Assembly: GCA_013360215.1 (NCBI GenBank)
Contig: JABWCP010000041.1
Location: 1-18,026 of the forward strand
Source: a bacterium
Lineage (GTDB): Bacteria > CLD3 > SB21
DNA: 18,026 nt
Direction: 5' to 3'
Position numbers and translations under genes: made by a program. The notes beneath the pieces are model-generated. The model made no database searches, was not told the DNA's origin, and worked only from the letters and a program-made list of their open reading frames with translations. This document shows positions 7,402 through 15,848 of this stretch, piece after piece (position 1 is the first letter of the stretch; each line of letters starts with the position of its first letter).

Positions 7402-8535
7402 TTAATTATCGGCGCTTACAATGACGAGCGCATCGGAAATCGGGCGCTCTAATCCGCTGTCCGAAGGGCGATTGACCAAACGATCACGAATAAGCATGGC
7501 TGTGGAACCGCCGCCATCAAGATTGGAGGCCGATTCGCAACCGAGCGCGATCATCAAGTCGGCCAGTTCCGTCAGGTTCATACCCACGCTGTAGTTAGCT
7601 TGCTTGCCGTCCACGCATACCAAAATCAGTTTTTTTCTTGCTTCGGAATAGCCGATCGCCGTGCGGGCATTGGCATTGCGTGCAAATTCTTTATTGAGCA
7701 ATGCGCCGTCGAGAATACTTTTCTTTTCCCGAACGAGCACCGGATAAGCACCGATCAATTGGCGCAGGTCTCTATGCGGCAGGCCGCTTTCCATATCAAT
7801 ACGCACGACCATACCCGGGCGCATGCGACGAAGCCGTTGCATATTGGCCGCGCCATGCCCGCTCAAAATCCAGGTGGAATCGTCCAGCGGATGATCGCCT
7901 TGGGCCGAATCCACTTCGCGTACGATCGCTTCGATCGGCCGATCCCATGCTTCGGGAATTTTTCTGACGCTCAGCCGGACTTCCGTGCCGAAATTATTGG
8001 TTGCCGTCGAGCGGCCATAATAATCATTGTACAAAATAATTTCATTGTCCAGGCGGGGACGGTTAACACCTTGCACGGAAGTTACACGTTCACCCGTGGC
8101 TTTGAAATGCGCACTCGGACGAATCGCTTCAAAATACACGCGACCGCTTTGTGTGAATCCGACCGACGACCATATCTCCGCACCGTTTTTGATCCAGACG
8201 CCATCGCTTACCAACGCACCGGAAGGGCTTCCTTCCTGTGAAAAAAAATCTCCATTGATCGCGGCAATAGTTCCGGGTATGGAAGCCGCTACTTTGGTAA
8301 GGGGTTCGGTGTCATAGATATGATCCCCGGCTTTGACGGCTTTGACTGTCCACCGCGTAGAAGGCCAATCTAACTCGAGAATGTGAATCGTATTGGGTAC
8401 GGCATGCTGGATGATGCGGATGTATTTCAATTCCGAGGCGATTTCTTCCGCTTCGCGGGTTTCCCCGCCGGTACAACCGCTCCCCCCCGAACAAAGTATA
8501 ATCCAAAGCGGTAACCATTTTGCAAATTTCAACAT
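7402..8535 (-). CDS. Phosphodiester glycosidase (NAGPA/DUF2233) family predicted lipoprotein
   Basis: A 377-residue exported protein. A hydrophobic signal (residues 4-20) ends in GSGC, so Cys21 may be lipidated; the lipobox is weak. The domain is recognised by AAINGDFFSQEGSPSGALV (91-109), ARTAIGYS and the hallmark NLTELADLMIALGCESA followed by NLDGGGSTAM (338-347). Family members include the mammalian uncovering enzyme that removes GlcNAc from phosphodiesters and bacterial exopolysaccharide or spore-wall proteins. It probably acts on a phosphodiester-linked sugar in the cell envelope; the substrate is unknown. It lies 75 bases downstream of dnaE in the same direction, and its 3' end abuts the repeat array. 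Confidence 0.88.
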   Translation of the reverse strand: MLKFAKWLPLWIILCSGGSGCTGGETREAEEIASELKYIRIIQHAVPNTIHILELDWPSTRWTVKAVKAGDHIYDTEPLTKVAASIPGTIAAINGDFFSQEGSPSGALVSDGVWIKNGAEIWSSVGFTQSGRVYFEAIRPSAHFKATGERVTSVQGVNRPRLDNEIILYNDYYGRSTATNNFGTEVRLSVRKIPEAWDRPIEAIVREVDSAQGDHPLDDSTWILSGHGAANMQRLRRMRPGMVVRIDMESGLPHRDLRQLIGAYPVLVREKKSILDGALLNKEFARNANARTAIGYSEARKKLILVCVDGKQANYSVGMNLTELADLMIALGCESASNLDGGGSTAMLIRDRLVNRPSDSGLERPISDALVIVSADN

Positions 8536-8610
8536 GGTGCAAACATCGTTAATCGAGAGATTTCTTGCAAGCGGAATATCATGCCTTCGGCGGGAAAAGA
8601 CGGCATCCGA

Positions 8611-11600
8611 TCAAGCAAGTGCTTTGACTACGATTTTTCCCTGACCGATGAGTAACTGGATCTGCTGGAGTATGTCCGGCGTCGGCGTGATTTTGTAGCG
8701 GGACACTTTGTAGTGGGCGATGATGTTTTTTTCGGGAAAATCCAGACAGAGGACGACTTCGCAGGACGTTGCAGGATTAGCCGATTGGGCTTTTTGTAAA
8801 AGCGCGGTGAGGTTATCCAAAATACCGTTTTGGAGAATGTCCTGTGCGATGTGGATCTGCACGCGGGAGCGGATGCGCTGATAGGTTTCCCCGATGGGGT
8901 ATATCCCATCGCAGATAATACTCGGCGCTTCGTTTCGTATCGAGACTTTACCGGTCAGCATGACCACGTGATCTTTGCGCAGCATCGGCTGGCATTCTTT
9001 CATCACACTGGCAAAGACTACCGATTCCATTTTTCCGCCGAACGTTTCGAGCGTCACAAATGCCATCGGATTGCCTTTTTTATCAAAGATCTGGCGCATC
9101 TCGGCGATCATACCACCGAGGCGAATAGGTTCACCTTCGCGCAATTCGTGCTCGTCATCAAAGTGGTAGGTGCTAAACGCTTCGATCTCCGCACGGTAAC
9201 GATCCAGCGGATGACCCGACGCATAAAATCCCAACAGTTCTTTTTCTTTTTGAAGCATCTCGGCATGCGTCCAGCGCGGCGCTTCAGGCAAACCGATCGC
9301 GGCGATATCCACACGCGATTCCGACTGGACGGCCTGACCGAAAATATCCACCTGATCGGAATTGGCCTGCTGTTGCATTTTTTGGCCGTAGCTCAACGCT
9401 TTTTCGATAGCCAAAAACATCTGTGCGCGGTGGCCCGTGAACGAATCGCAGGCACCCGCCTGAATCAGACTTTCGAGAACTTTTTTATTGACCAATCGCA
9501 GATCGGCGCGCTCTGCCAAATCGAAAACGGATTTGAAACGGCCCGATTTTTCGCGTGCCTGCAGGATGGATTCGATCGCACCGAGACCCACATTTTTGAC
9601 CGCACCCAGACCAAAACGGATATTATTGGCTTTGACATAAAACTCCGCCATGGATTCATTGACATCCGGCGGGAGCACCTCCACGCCCATATCGCGGCAC
9701 GCATGGATGAGAACGGCGATGCGGTCCGTATTGGCCATTTCACTGGTGAGGACGGCGGCCATAAATTCGCCCGGGTAATGGGCTTTGAGGTACGCCGTCT
9801 GGTACGCTACGATCGCGTACGCTGCCGAGTGGGATTTGTTGAATGCGTAATTGGAAAACGGAACGAGGATTTCAAATATTTTTTCAGCCAATTCTTTTTT
9901 GTAACCGCGGGCGACGGCGCCATCCACCCATTCGGGTTTGATCTTGGCCAGTTCATCCGGTTTTTTCTTGGACATGATACGCCGCACGACATCCGCTTTG
10001 CCAAGCGAAAAACCGGCCAACTCCTGCGCGACTTGCATCACCTGCTCCTGGTACACGATAACCCCGTAGGTGGATTTGAGATACGGCTCCAGATTGGAAT
10101 GAAAACAGTCCACCGGTTCTTTGCCGTTTTTCCGGGCGATATACTGGGGGATGAATTCCATCGGCCCCGGACGATACAAAGCGTTCATCGCGATCAGATC
10201 GTCTATCGTCGTGGGTTTGAGTTGCTTCATGTATTCGGTCATACCCTGGGATTCAAACTGAAAAATCCCGGTGGTTTCACCGCGCCAAAACAGATCGAAC
10301 GTCTTTTTGTCATCCAGCGGAATGCGGTCAAAATCAACATCCACATTGTAATTTTGGCGAATTAGTTTTTTGGCATCTTCCAAAATCGTGAGCGTCGCCA
10401 ACCCGAGGAAGTCCATTTTGAGCAGCCCGATTTTTTCCACCCAGTCTTTGTCAAACTGGGTCGAAATTTCGTCCTTGGCGGATTTGTAGATCGGCACCAA
10501 TTCGCGCATGGGTTTGGGTGTGATCACGACACCGGCCGCATGAACACCGGGCTGGCGAATCAATCCTTCCAGCGACCGCGAGACATTGATCAGCGAACGC
10601 ATACGTTCGTCTTCATGCGTTTCCAGCGCTTTCATTTCGGGTACTTCGGCGACCGCTTTTTCGAGCGTGATGTCCAACCGTTTGGGAATCATTTTAGCAA
10701 TGCGATCGGCTTCGCTGAGCGGTATCGTGAGCGCCCGCGCCACATCGCGGATGACACCGCGTGCGGCCATCGTACCAAACGTGATGATCTGCGCCACATG
10801 ATCGGTACCGTATTTTTGCTGCACGTATTCGATGGCTTTGCCCCGATTGCGATCATCAAAATCAATATCGATATCGGGCATGGAAACACGTTCGGGATTG
10901 AGGAACCGCTCGAACAGCAACTGATAGCGCATAGGATCCACGTCGGTGATACCGATGGCGTACGACACGAGACTGCCCGCGGCCGAACCGCGGCCCGGAC
11001 CCACCGCCACTCCCATCTGACGCGACGCATTGATAAAATCCTGCACGATGAGAAAATATCCAGGGAAACCCATTTTGGCGATCATGGCCAATTCGTAATC
11101 CAACCGTTTTTGTGCATCTTCGGAAATCGTTTCGCCCATTTTTTTGCGAAGCCCGGCGTTGGCCAAATGCGCGAGGTACTCATTTTCCGAAGTAAATCCT
11201 TCCGGCAATCCGAAAACGGGCAATTGGGATTTACCAAATTCCATTTTAAAGGAAATTTTTTCCGCCAAGGCGAGCGTGTTTTCGATCGCCGAAGGAACAT
11301 CCTTAAAGAGATTTTTCATCTCTGCGGGTGAACGGAAATAAAACGTATCGCCGGGATACTTGGGACGCGTCACATCGGTGATGGTTTTACCCGCCTGAAT
11401 ACAAAGTAATATTTCATGCGCCGTAGCATCTGCTTTTTCACGGTAATGCACATCGTTGGTAGCGATCATCGGGATATTCAGCTCTCGGGATAACCGCTGC
11501 ATGCCGTCATTGACCACCGCATCTAACGCCAGTCCGTGCCGCTGAATTTCGAGATAAAAATCACCTTGAAATATTTCCAGATATTCCAGCGCCAAAGCTT

Positions 11601-12051
11601 TGGCTTCCTCGTATTGCCCGTGCATCAGACGCTGGGGAATTTCTCCTTTGAGGCATGCCGATGTACCGATCAATCCCGCGGCATGCGCGCGAAGCAGGGT
11701 TTTATCAATACGCGGTTTATAATAAAAACCGTCCATGTAACTCTGCGACGTCAGTGCGACTAAATTTTGATAACCCTGCTGATCTTTGGCGAAAAGCACG
11801 ATATGATAGATGAGTTTGCTTTTTTCCAACCGGTCGGGCGCGAGGTAAGCTTCCATACCGATGATGGGCTTGATGTTTTTGGCTTTGGCCGCACTGAAAA
11901 ATTGGGCCGCGCCAAAAAGATTGCCGTAATCGGTCAGCGCCAGCGCTTTCATCTGATGCTGCTCGGCGGCTTGTACGAGGTCATCCACCGGACAACAACT
12001 GTCCAGAAGACTGTAATCGGAATGATTATGAAGATGTATGAAGTCGGACAT
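8611..12051 (-). CDS. dnaE: DNA polymerase III alpha subunit (replicative polymerase)
   Basis: A 1146-residue protein, close to E. coli DnaE (1160). The order of domains is PHP (1-280), polymerase palm with GPGRGSAAG (351-359), catalytic D395 and D397 (PDIDIDFDD) and D547 (KMDFLGL), then fingers. The beta-clamp motif QVDIFG is at 900-905, followed by an OB fold (about 970-1060) and the tau-binding C-terminus. The PHP metal ligands H8, H10, D17, E67, H83, C133, D200 and H202 are kept, but the His of the usual LTDHGN motif is Tyr42 (LTDYGN). The PHP site is therefore nearly complete but not canonical. It is the chromosome's replicase catalytic subunit. The gene follows tRNA-His and its terminator, so it should have its own promoter in 12052-12107; only weak boxes are visible there. 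Confidence 0.98.
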   Translation of the reverse strand: MSDFIHLHNHSDYSLLDSCCPVDDLVQAAEQHQMKALALTDYGNLFGAAQFFSAAKAKNIKPIIGMEAYLAPDRLEKSKLIYHIVLFAKDQQGYQNLVALTSQSYMDGFYYKPRIDKTLLRAHAAGLIGTSACLKGEIPQRLMHGQYEEAKALALEYLEIFQGDFYLEIQRHGLALDAVVNDGMQRLSRELNIPMIATNDVHYREKADATAHEILLCIQAGKTITDVTRPKYPGDTFYFRSPAEMKNLFKDVPSAIENTLALAEKISFKMEFGKSQLPVFGLPEGFTSENEYLAHLANAGLRKKMGETISEDAQKRLDYELAMIAKMGFPGYFLIVQDFINASRQMGVAVGPGRGSAAGSLVSYAIGITDVDPMRYQLLFERFLNPERVSMPDIDIDFDDRNRGKAIEYVQQKYGTDHVAQIITFGTMAARGVIRDVARALTIPLSEADRIAKMIPKRLDITLEKAVAEVPEMKALETHEDERMRSLINVSRSLEGLIRQPGVHAAGVVITPKPMRELVPIYKSAKDEISTQFDKDWVEKIGLLKMDFLGLATLTILEDAKKLIRQNYNVDVDFDRIPLDDKKTFDLFWRGETTGIFQFESQGMTEYMKQLKPTTIDDLIAMNALYRPGPMEFIPQYIARKNGKEPVDCFHSNLEPYLKSTYGVIVYQEQVMQVAQELAGFSLGKADVVRRIMSKKKPDELAKIKPEWVDGAVARGYKKELAEKIFEILVPFSNYAFNKSHSAAYAIVAYQTAYLKAHYPGEFMAAVLTSEMANTDRIAVLIHACRDMGVEVLPPDVNESMAEFYVKANNIRFGLGAVKNVGLGAIESILQAREKSGRFKSVFDLAERADLRLVNKKVLESLIQAGACDSFTGHRAQMFLAIEKALSYGQKMQQQANSDQVDIFGQAVQSESRVDIAAIGLPEAPRWTHAEMLQKEKELLGFYASGHPLDRYRAEIEAFSTYHFDDEHELREGEPIRLGGMIAEMRQIFDKKGNPMAFVTLETFGGKMESVVFASVMKECQPMLRKDHVVMLTGKVSIRNEAPSIICDGIYPIGETYQRIRSRVQIHIAQDILQNGILDNLTALLQKAQSANPATSCEVVLCLDFPEKNIIAHYKVSRYKITPTPDILQQIQLLIGQGKIVVKALA

Positions 12052-12107
12052 CGGGTCAGGATTAATTTATTGGGAAGACACCGTAAGACAAAATAAACAA
12101 TCCCGCC

Positions 12108-12142
12108 AAAAAACAAAATGCGAAGTTGATTCAACTCCGCAT
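12108..12142 (-). terminator. Rho-independent terminator of tRNA-His
   Basis: A 12-bp stem (12118-12129 with 12131-12142, one G:U pair) closes over a tight loop. On the minus strand it is followed by a T-rich run (TTTTGTTTTTT, plus-strand 12118-12108). It lies 19 bases after the encoded CCA of tRNA-His and before dnaE, so it separates the two transcripts. Confidence 0.88.
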
Positions 12143-12160
12143 TGGATGGGATCTTTTCGA

Positions 12161-12238
12161 TGGGGCGAGCGACGGGGCTCGAACCCGCGGCCTTCAGGGC
12201 CACAACCTGACGCTCTAACCTGCTGAGCTACGCCCGCC
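12161..12238 (-). tRNA. tRNA-His (anticodon GTG)
   Basis: A complete cloverleaf on the minus strand. The acceptor GCGGGCG pairs with CGCTCGC (one G:U). The D stem is GCTC/GAGC, the anticodon stem TCAGG/CCTGA with loop TTGTGGC (anticodon at plus-strand 12203-12201), and the T arm GCGGG-TTCGAGC-CCCGT. The extra G at position -1 (12238) faces discriminator C73 (12164), the identity pair specific to tRNA-His. CCA is encoded (12163-12161). Confidence 0.98.
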
Positions 12239-12245
12239 ATGAAAC

Positions 12246-12599
12246 GTGCCGAAGATAGTGTACCGCATTTATATTTGCAAGGGGAAATTGGGTTTTATCA
12301 ATCTCTATGAACTTATTTCAGCACCTTGTATGCTATGTGGATTAAATCCAATCATTACTTTCTTTGCCTTGATGTCCCGTCCTCTGGCGGGACAGGCACC
12401 ACTGTGGTTATTGATATTGGTAAACCATACAGGTAACGAAATCCGTGTCGTGCTACCGTTTCCGCTCGTCAACCAATCGGAAAATTTTACCAATATCAAA
12501 GAAGTAGAACGCGGGTATGCGCTGGGAACTTTTTTTCTGGTGGTGGGAACGATTGGCGTACTGTGGCTATTTGTACAACATGAATCTAGCGGCTATTGA
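12246..12599 (+). CDS. Doubtful small membrane protein frame between tRNA-His and nadK
   Basis: A plus-strand frame of up to 117 codons whose end overlaps the nadK 3' end by 14 bases. The last 45 codons read like a small membrane protein (VERGYALGTFFLVVGTIGVLWLFVQ). No ribosome binding site precedes any of its Met codons, the frame runs across a hairpin and a 14-bp inverted repeat, and the N-terminal half has no recognisable features. It may be a fortuitous frame or a gene remnant. I recognise no family. Confidence 0.2.
   Translation: MPKIVYRIYICKGKLGFINLYELISAPCMLCGLNPIITFFALMSRPLAGQAPLWLLILVNHTGNEIRVVLPFPLVNQSENFTNIKEVERGYALGTFFLVVGTIGVLWLFVQHESSGY
12252..12280 (-). promoter_or_regulatory. 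Promoter of tRNA-His
   Basis: On the minus strand TTGCAA (12280-12275) and TATCTT (12257-12252) are spaced exactly 17 bases, each matching four of six sigma70 positions. The expected start falls a few bases before the mature 5' end at 12238, as is usual for a short tRNA leader. Confidence 0.6.
12365..12398. repeat. GC-rich hairpin TGTCCCG...CGGGACA
   Basis: TGTCCCG (12373-12379) pairs perfectly with CGGGACA (12388-12394) around TCCTCTGG. The stem is extended by TGCC (12365-12368) pairing with GGCA (12395-12398) past a four-base bulge. No T-run follows on either strand, so it is not a standard terminator. It resembles REP-like palindromic elements. Confidence 0.6.
12411..12499. repeat. Perfect 14-bp inverted repeat around a 61-bp core
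   Basis: TTGATATTGGTAAA (12411-12424) and its exact reverse complement TTTACCAATATCAA (12486-12499) flank 61 bases with no clear gene. As RNA this would give a long stem with a structured or open head; as DNA it resembles the ends of a small non-autonomous element. It lies in the tRNA-His to nadK gap, 13 bases beyond the neighbouring hairpin. Confidence 0.65.
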
Positions 12600-13452
12600 C
12601 GCGGTCGTCTTCGCCCCAATGCAGTTTGCCGCGCAGCACATCAAAAAAATTGCGCTCGCCGAAACGCACAAGATGCACAAAGTGTTTTGCTTCACGAATC
12701 GTTAAGGTATCGTTGTGCGAAAGTTCCGCTTCGACGACCCCGTCTATAGAGACAAGCGCGCGGTCTTCGGAACGCAACGTCAATCGCACGTCGTGTTCGG
12801 AATTGATCACCAAAGGCCGCATGGTGAGCGTGTGCGGGCAGATCGGATTGACGATGATCGCTTCGATCGTCGGGCTCATGATGGGCCCGTTGGCTGAAAG
12901 CGAATACGCGGTCGAACCCGTCGGCGTCGCGATGATGAGTCCATCGGCAATATAATTATTGAGAAACGCATTATTGACATCCACGCCGATTTGGATCACG
13001 CGGCCGTCATTGCCACGCATGATCACGGCATCATTGAGCGCGTAAAATGTGCGCATACCGAGCGTGATCTCCAGTACCATACGTTTTTCACGCGTATATT
13101 TGCCGTCGTGCAGGCGCTCGATCGCATGATGCAACTCTTTCGTTTCGATCTCCGTCAAAAAACCCAATTTTCCGACATTGACGCCGAGGATCGGTTTTTG
13201 TGCGGTACCGACCATTTTGGCCGTGGAGAGCAAAGTGCCGTCGCCCCCAAAGGATATCAGAACATCCGACGCTTCGACGAGCGTGCGCGTATCGGCAAAC
13301 ACCGTTTTGTCGGAGGTACGGGCGCGGATAAATTCTTCCGCATCGGTATTGACCATAAACTTGTAATGCCGCGCGGTAAGCCACTCCAGAAAATCCGGAA
13401 GCATGGCGATCACACTTTCTTTTTCCGTATTGATGATAATTCCCAGACGCAT
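12586..13452 (-). CDS. nadK: NAD kinase
   Basis: A 288-residue cytoplasmic enzyme that phosphorylates NAD+ to NADP+ using ATP or polyphosphate. Signature motifs are ISFGGDGTLL (67-75, with the catalytic GGDGT), NVGKLGFLTE (92-101), the ND pair at 140-141 and ATPTGSTAYSLSANGPI (175-191). The length is normal. The frame is open upstream to 13548, but that part overlaps the previous gene. The ATG at 13452 is one base after that gene's TGA, with GGGAG just upstream, so the two genes are translationally coupled. The 3' end is 14 bases inside a doubtful plus-strand frame. Confidence 0.97.
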   Translation of the reverse strand: MRLGIIINTEKESVIAMLPDFLEWLTARHYKFMVNTDAEEFIRARTSDKTVFADTRTLVEASDVLISFGGDGTLLSTAKMVGTAQKPILGVNVGKLGFLTEIETKELHHAIERLHDGKYTREKRMVLEITLGMRTFYALNDAVIMRGNDGRVIQIGVDVNNAFLNNYIADGLIIATPTGSTAYSLSANGPIMSPTIEAIIVNPICPHTLTMRPLVINSEHDVRLTLRSEDRALVSIDGVVEAELSHNDTLTIREAKHFVHLVRFGERNFFDVLRGKLHWGEDDRVNSR

Positions 13453-13453
13453 G

Positions 13454-14413
13454 TCAAACTCCCGTTTTAACTTCAGGCTGTGCTTCGCCGGTCGGCATCG
13501 TGTGGCGAACAAACGAATAAGCGAGCTCCAGCAATTCATAACAATCATCTACCGACGGCATGTACTTGGCAAACTTGGCCAGATCGCACACTTCCAGCAT
13601 GCGGCGCAATACCGTGACTTCGGCGTCCGCGATGACCTTTGACCGTTTTAAAGACGGTATGAGTTCGGATGTCGTCGTCTCCAGCGCAGGTACGCCAAAT
13701 TGTTTTTCGATATAGGTACGAATGATGGTGGACGCTTCGCTATGCCAGAGTTTCATATCGCCGCGCTCCGGATAACCGCTGATTTTCAAAGCATCCAGCG
13801 CCTCGAGCGCCGCTTCGTGCGGTTTTTTGGGAATCACAACCGGTTCGGGTTTCGGTCGGTTTTTTAATTCCTGCCGCTTTTTGTACCAACGGTAAATCAG
13901 CCACGCCGCGCCCGCCAATACACCGATGGTTATCAGGACATACAGTGCGATCAACCACCAACGCACTTCGCCGTAAAAAATCGGCTTCTCCGGTTGGATA
14001 TCGGTCATCGCACTGTCTAATTCCGAACGAATAAAAATCGTCTTATCGTTCGCCCGCAGAAAAAGCGTATCTTTACCGATCAGATAACGCAGCGACGGCC
14101 CGGGAATCGCAATCGGCTCGAGTTTGAAACCGGATAAGATGTACTGGATTTTTTCTTCCCGTGTACCGTCTTTGGTTAGGGGTTCCAAACGCCGAATCTG
14201 TACCACTTCCGCATCGGAAAAATCAGCCGCCGGTTCGCCAATGGGTACGGATGTATCCGGCACGCGGATATTGAGTTCATACACAAAATTTTCACCGATC
14301 GCGACAGTATCCCGGTTTGTACGCGCCGTCACCGACACGTCCGACTGGGCTTGCAACGGCGCCGCCGCAATGATCAAAAGTGCGTATATTTTGGTATTAA
14401 ATAAATTTTTCAT
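13454..14413 (-). CDS. BatD/DUF4381-like membrane protein
   Basis: From Met at 14413 the protein has 319 residues. A signal peptide (1-22, cleavage after LQA) leads into a beta-rich periplasmic region (25-145) that begins like BatD (VTARTNRDTVAIGENFVYELNI). One membrane helix (152-174, WWLIALYVLITIGVLAGAAWLIY) and a cytoplasmic helical part (180-305) resembling DUF4381 follow. BatD-type proteins belong to the Bat/Mox clusters thought to help envelope or metalloprotein maturation and oxygen tolerance. None of batA, batB or the MoxR ATPase is nearby, so the role is inferred only from the fold. A start 13 codons upstream is possible; Met 14413 gives a clean signal peptide. It is directly coupled to nadK. 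Confidence 0.75.
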   Translation of the reverse strand: MKNLFNTKIYALLIIAAAPLQAQSDVSVTARTNRDTVAIGENFVYELNIRVPDTSVPIGEPAADFSDAEVVQIRRLEPLTKDGTREEKIQYILSGFKLEPIAIPGPSLRYLIGKDTLFLRANDKTIFIRSELDSAMTDIQPEKPIFYGEVRWWLIALYVLITIGVLAGAAWLIYRWYKKRQELKNRPKPEPVVIPKKPHEAALEALDALKISGYPERGDMKLWHSEASTIIRTYIEKQFGVPALETTTSELIPSLKRSKVIADAEVTVLRRMLEVCDLAKFAKYMPSVDDCYELLELAYSFVRHTMPTGEAQPEVKTGV

Positions 14414-14506
14414 AAGCGCGGCTAATGTATAAAAATTGATATACAATGGCAATGCAAGGCTTTAAGTTCGGATATATTCGGATCGGCTACAAAAAATGCT
14501 GTTCGT

Positions 14507-15277
14507 TTACAAATCCGTTCGATGCCATGCATACCGGTGCAATGTAAATCGTTCTAAAACGGGATCCCACGTGCGCTCTATCCATGTACATCGCCCGGTA
14601 TGATCTTCCATAAAAATCGTCGTGGTGCGCGTACCGTAATTAGGCATCTGAATAAATACCGGTGACAGTTTGCGTTCCCACTCGATACCTACCCCGGTCA
14701 CCGGCAGATCTTTGTCCGGCGCAGTTTCGAGATCGGACATCATATCCATGATCGCATCCGTATCGGGTTCATTGCTACGCAAAATTTCCGAAAATCGTTT
14801 TTTGGTGCGGGCGACTTTGGGCCACGGTGTATCCAGACGATGATTACTGAGACCGTAGATACCCGGTTCAACCCATGACCAACCGGGTTGCGTATTGGTG
14901 ACATACGCCATACGGGACGGATCGGCCACGATGAGATTGAAGCCGTTGTAGGACTCGCCTTGGGAAACTACGGCATGCACATATTTATCCGGCGCTTCCT
15001 CGGAGCGCAGAAATTGTTCGACTAATCGCCCGCGTGTCGTAGCGCGTTTTTTTTCAGAACTCGGATCCCGAAAATTGGTAATCACGGCAAATCGTCCGCC
15101 GCGCGTCACGCCCATCCACGTACCGCCGCCTTGCAAATCACGTCCAGCAAGTAGGCTATTATGATCCGCCCACCACTTCGAAACTTCCGTCGGGCGCGCG
15201 TAAAATTCGTCCCTGTTGGCGGCGACGATCAGGCGGTATTGGGGATGGGCTGCTAAAGCCCAGACAACAAGGCACAT
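14507..15277 (-). CDS. TANGO2/NRDE family protein
   Basis: A 256-residue protein starting MCLVVWAL with the family-defining NRDE at 21-24 (AANRDEFYARPT). Also seen are LAGRDLQGGGTWMGV, ITNFRDP, YNGFNLIVAD and LSNHRLDTPWPKV, all typical of the NRDE/TANGO2 family. The Cys directly after the initiator Met fits an N-terminal-nucleophile hydrolase fold, although no bacterial reaction is established; eukaryotic TANGO2 has been linked to Golgi organisation, lipid metabolism and heme handling. It starts two bases after the stop codon of the DinB-like gene, so the two are very likely co-translated. Confidence 0.92.
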   Translation of the reverse strand: MCLVVWALAAHPQYRLIVAANRDEFYARPTEVSKWWADHNSLLAGRDLQGGGTWMGVTRGGRFAVITNFRDPSSEKKRATTRGRLVEQFLRSEEAPDKYVHAVVSQGESYNGFNLIVADPSRMAYVTNTQPGWSWVEPGIYGLSNHRLDTPWPKVARTKKRFSEILRSNEPDTDAIMDMMSDLETAPDKDLPVTGVGIEWERKLSPVFIQMPNYGTRTTTIFMEDHTGRCTWIERTWDPVLERFTLHRYAWHRTDL

Positions 15278-15279
15278 GG

Positions 15280-15813
15280 TCAGGCCGGATATTTGGGGTG
15301 GTGCATAATGCGGCGCATCTGCGCCTGATGATGCCGGAGGTGATCGTATAAGAAATCCAGCATTTGTTCACAAGTGCGTTGCCCGGTGATCGGGTGATAA
15401 AAATAAATCGCTCCTTCGGTTTCTGATGTGATGGTTTCAAGAAAATTTTTCATCACGTCACGCACCGCATCCCAACGTTGCACGCACATCGCTAACGACA
15501 TAACTTCTTGTGGCAGTACGGATTTGACCGGCGCTTTGACCCGCATCCCCATACGAAACGTCAACCAATAAGCCGGCAGACCGATGATTTTAGGTAAAAC
15601 GGTTTTTTTATGAAGAATGGCTTCCCGATGATGCAATTGTTTGACCATGCCTTCCTCGACTAAAACCAGATGTTGCAATACATCCAGTGCATGCCACGCA
15701 TCGAGTTTAGGTCGCCAATGCGATTGATGTTCATTCATAGCCTGCACACAGGTCACAAAATAAGTTTTGTTCGCCTCAATGCGGGACCATTTGGAAGATA
15801 ATATTGAGATCAT
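15280..15813 (-). CDS. DinB-like four-helix metalloprotein
   Basis: A 177-residue protein of the DinB/YfiT-like putative metalloenzyme superfamily. Candidate metal ligands are H48 (VLQHLVLVEE) and the HxxxH pair H158/H162 in DFLYDHLRHHQAQMRRI. The preceding HPITGQRTCEQML matches the stretch where this family normally has HP.(F/L)G.ls. Members act in thiol (bacillithiol, mycothiol) transfer or are of unknown function. It is the first gene after the divergent promoter and is followed at two bases by the TANGO2 gene, suggesting a two-gene unit. The substrate is unknown. Confidence 0.82.
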   Translation of the reverse strand: MISILSSKWSRIEANKTYFVTCVQAMNEHQSHWRPKLDAWHALDVLQHLVLVEEGMVKQLHHREAILHKKTVLPKIIGLPAYWLTFRMGMRVKAPVKSVLPQEVMSLAMCVQRWDAVRDVMKNFLETITSETEGAIYFYHPITGQRTCEQMLDFLYDHLRHHQAQMRRIMHHPKYPA

Positions 15814-15848
15814 TGGTTTTGTATGTTTTGCAGTTAAGTAATCATACG

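Noticed and set aside
7600-8241. Plus-strand 213-codon frame opposite the NAGPA-like gene
   Set aside because: It is antisense to a gene with diagnostic motifs and its composition is that of a shadow frame.
8830-10365. Long 511-codon plus-strand frame opposite dnaE, and 263 codons at 10540-11331
   Set aside because: They are antisense shadows of a strongly conserved dnaE, rich in Arg, His and Phe as expected from the reverse complement of a biased gene, with no recognisable domain.
12305-12499. Minus-strand 64-codon frame upstream of tRNA-His
   Set aside because: It lies across the hairpin and one inverted-repeat arm, has no ribosome binding site and no recognisable protein features.
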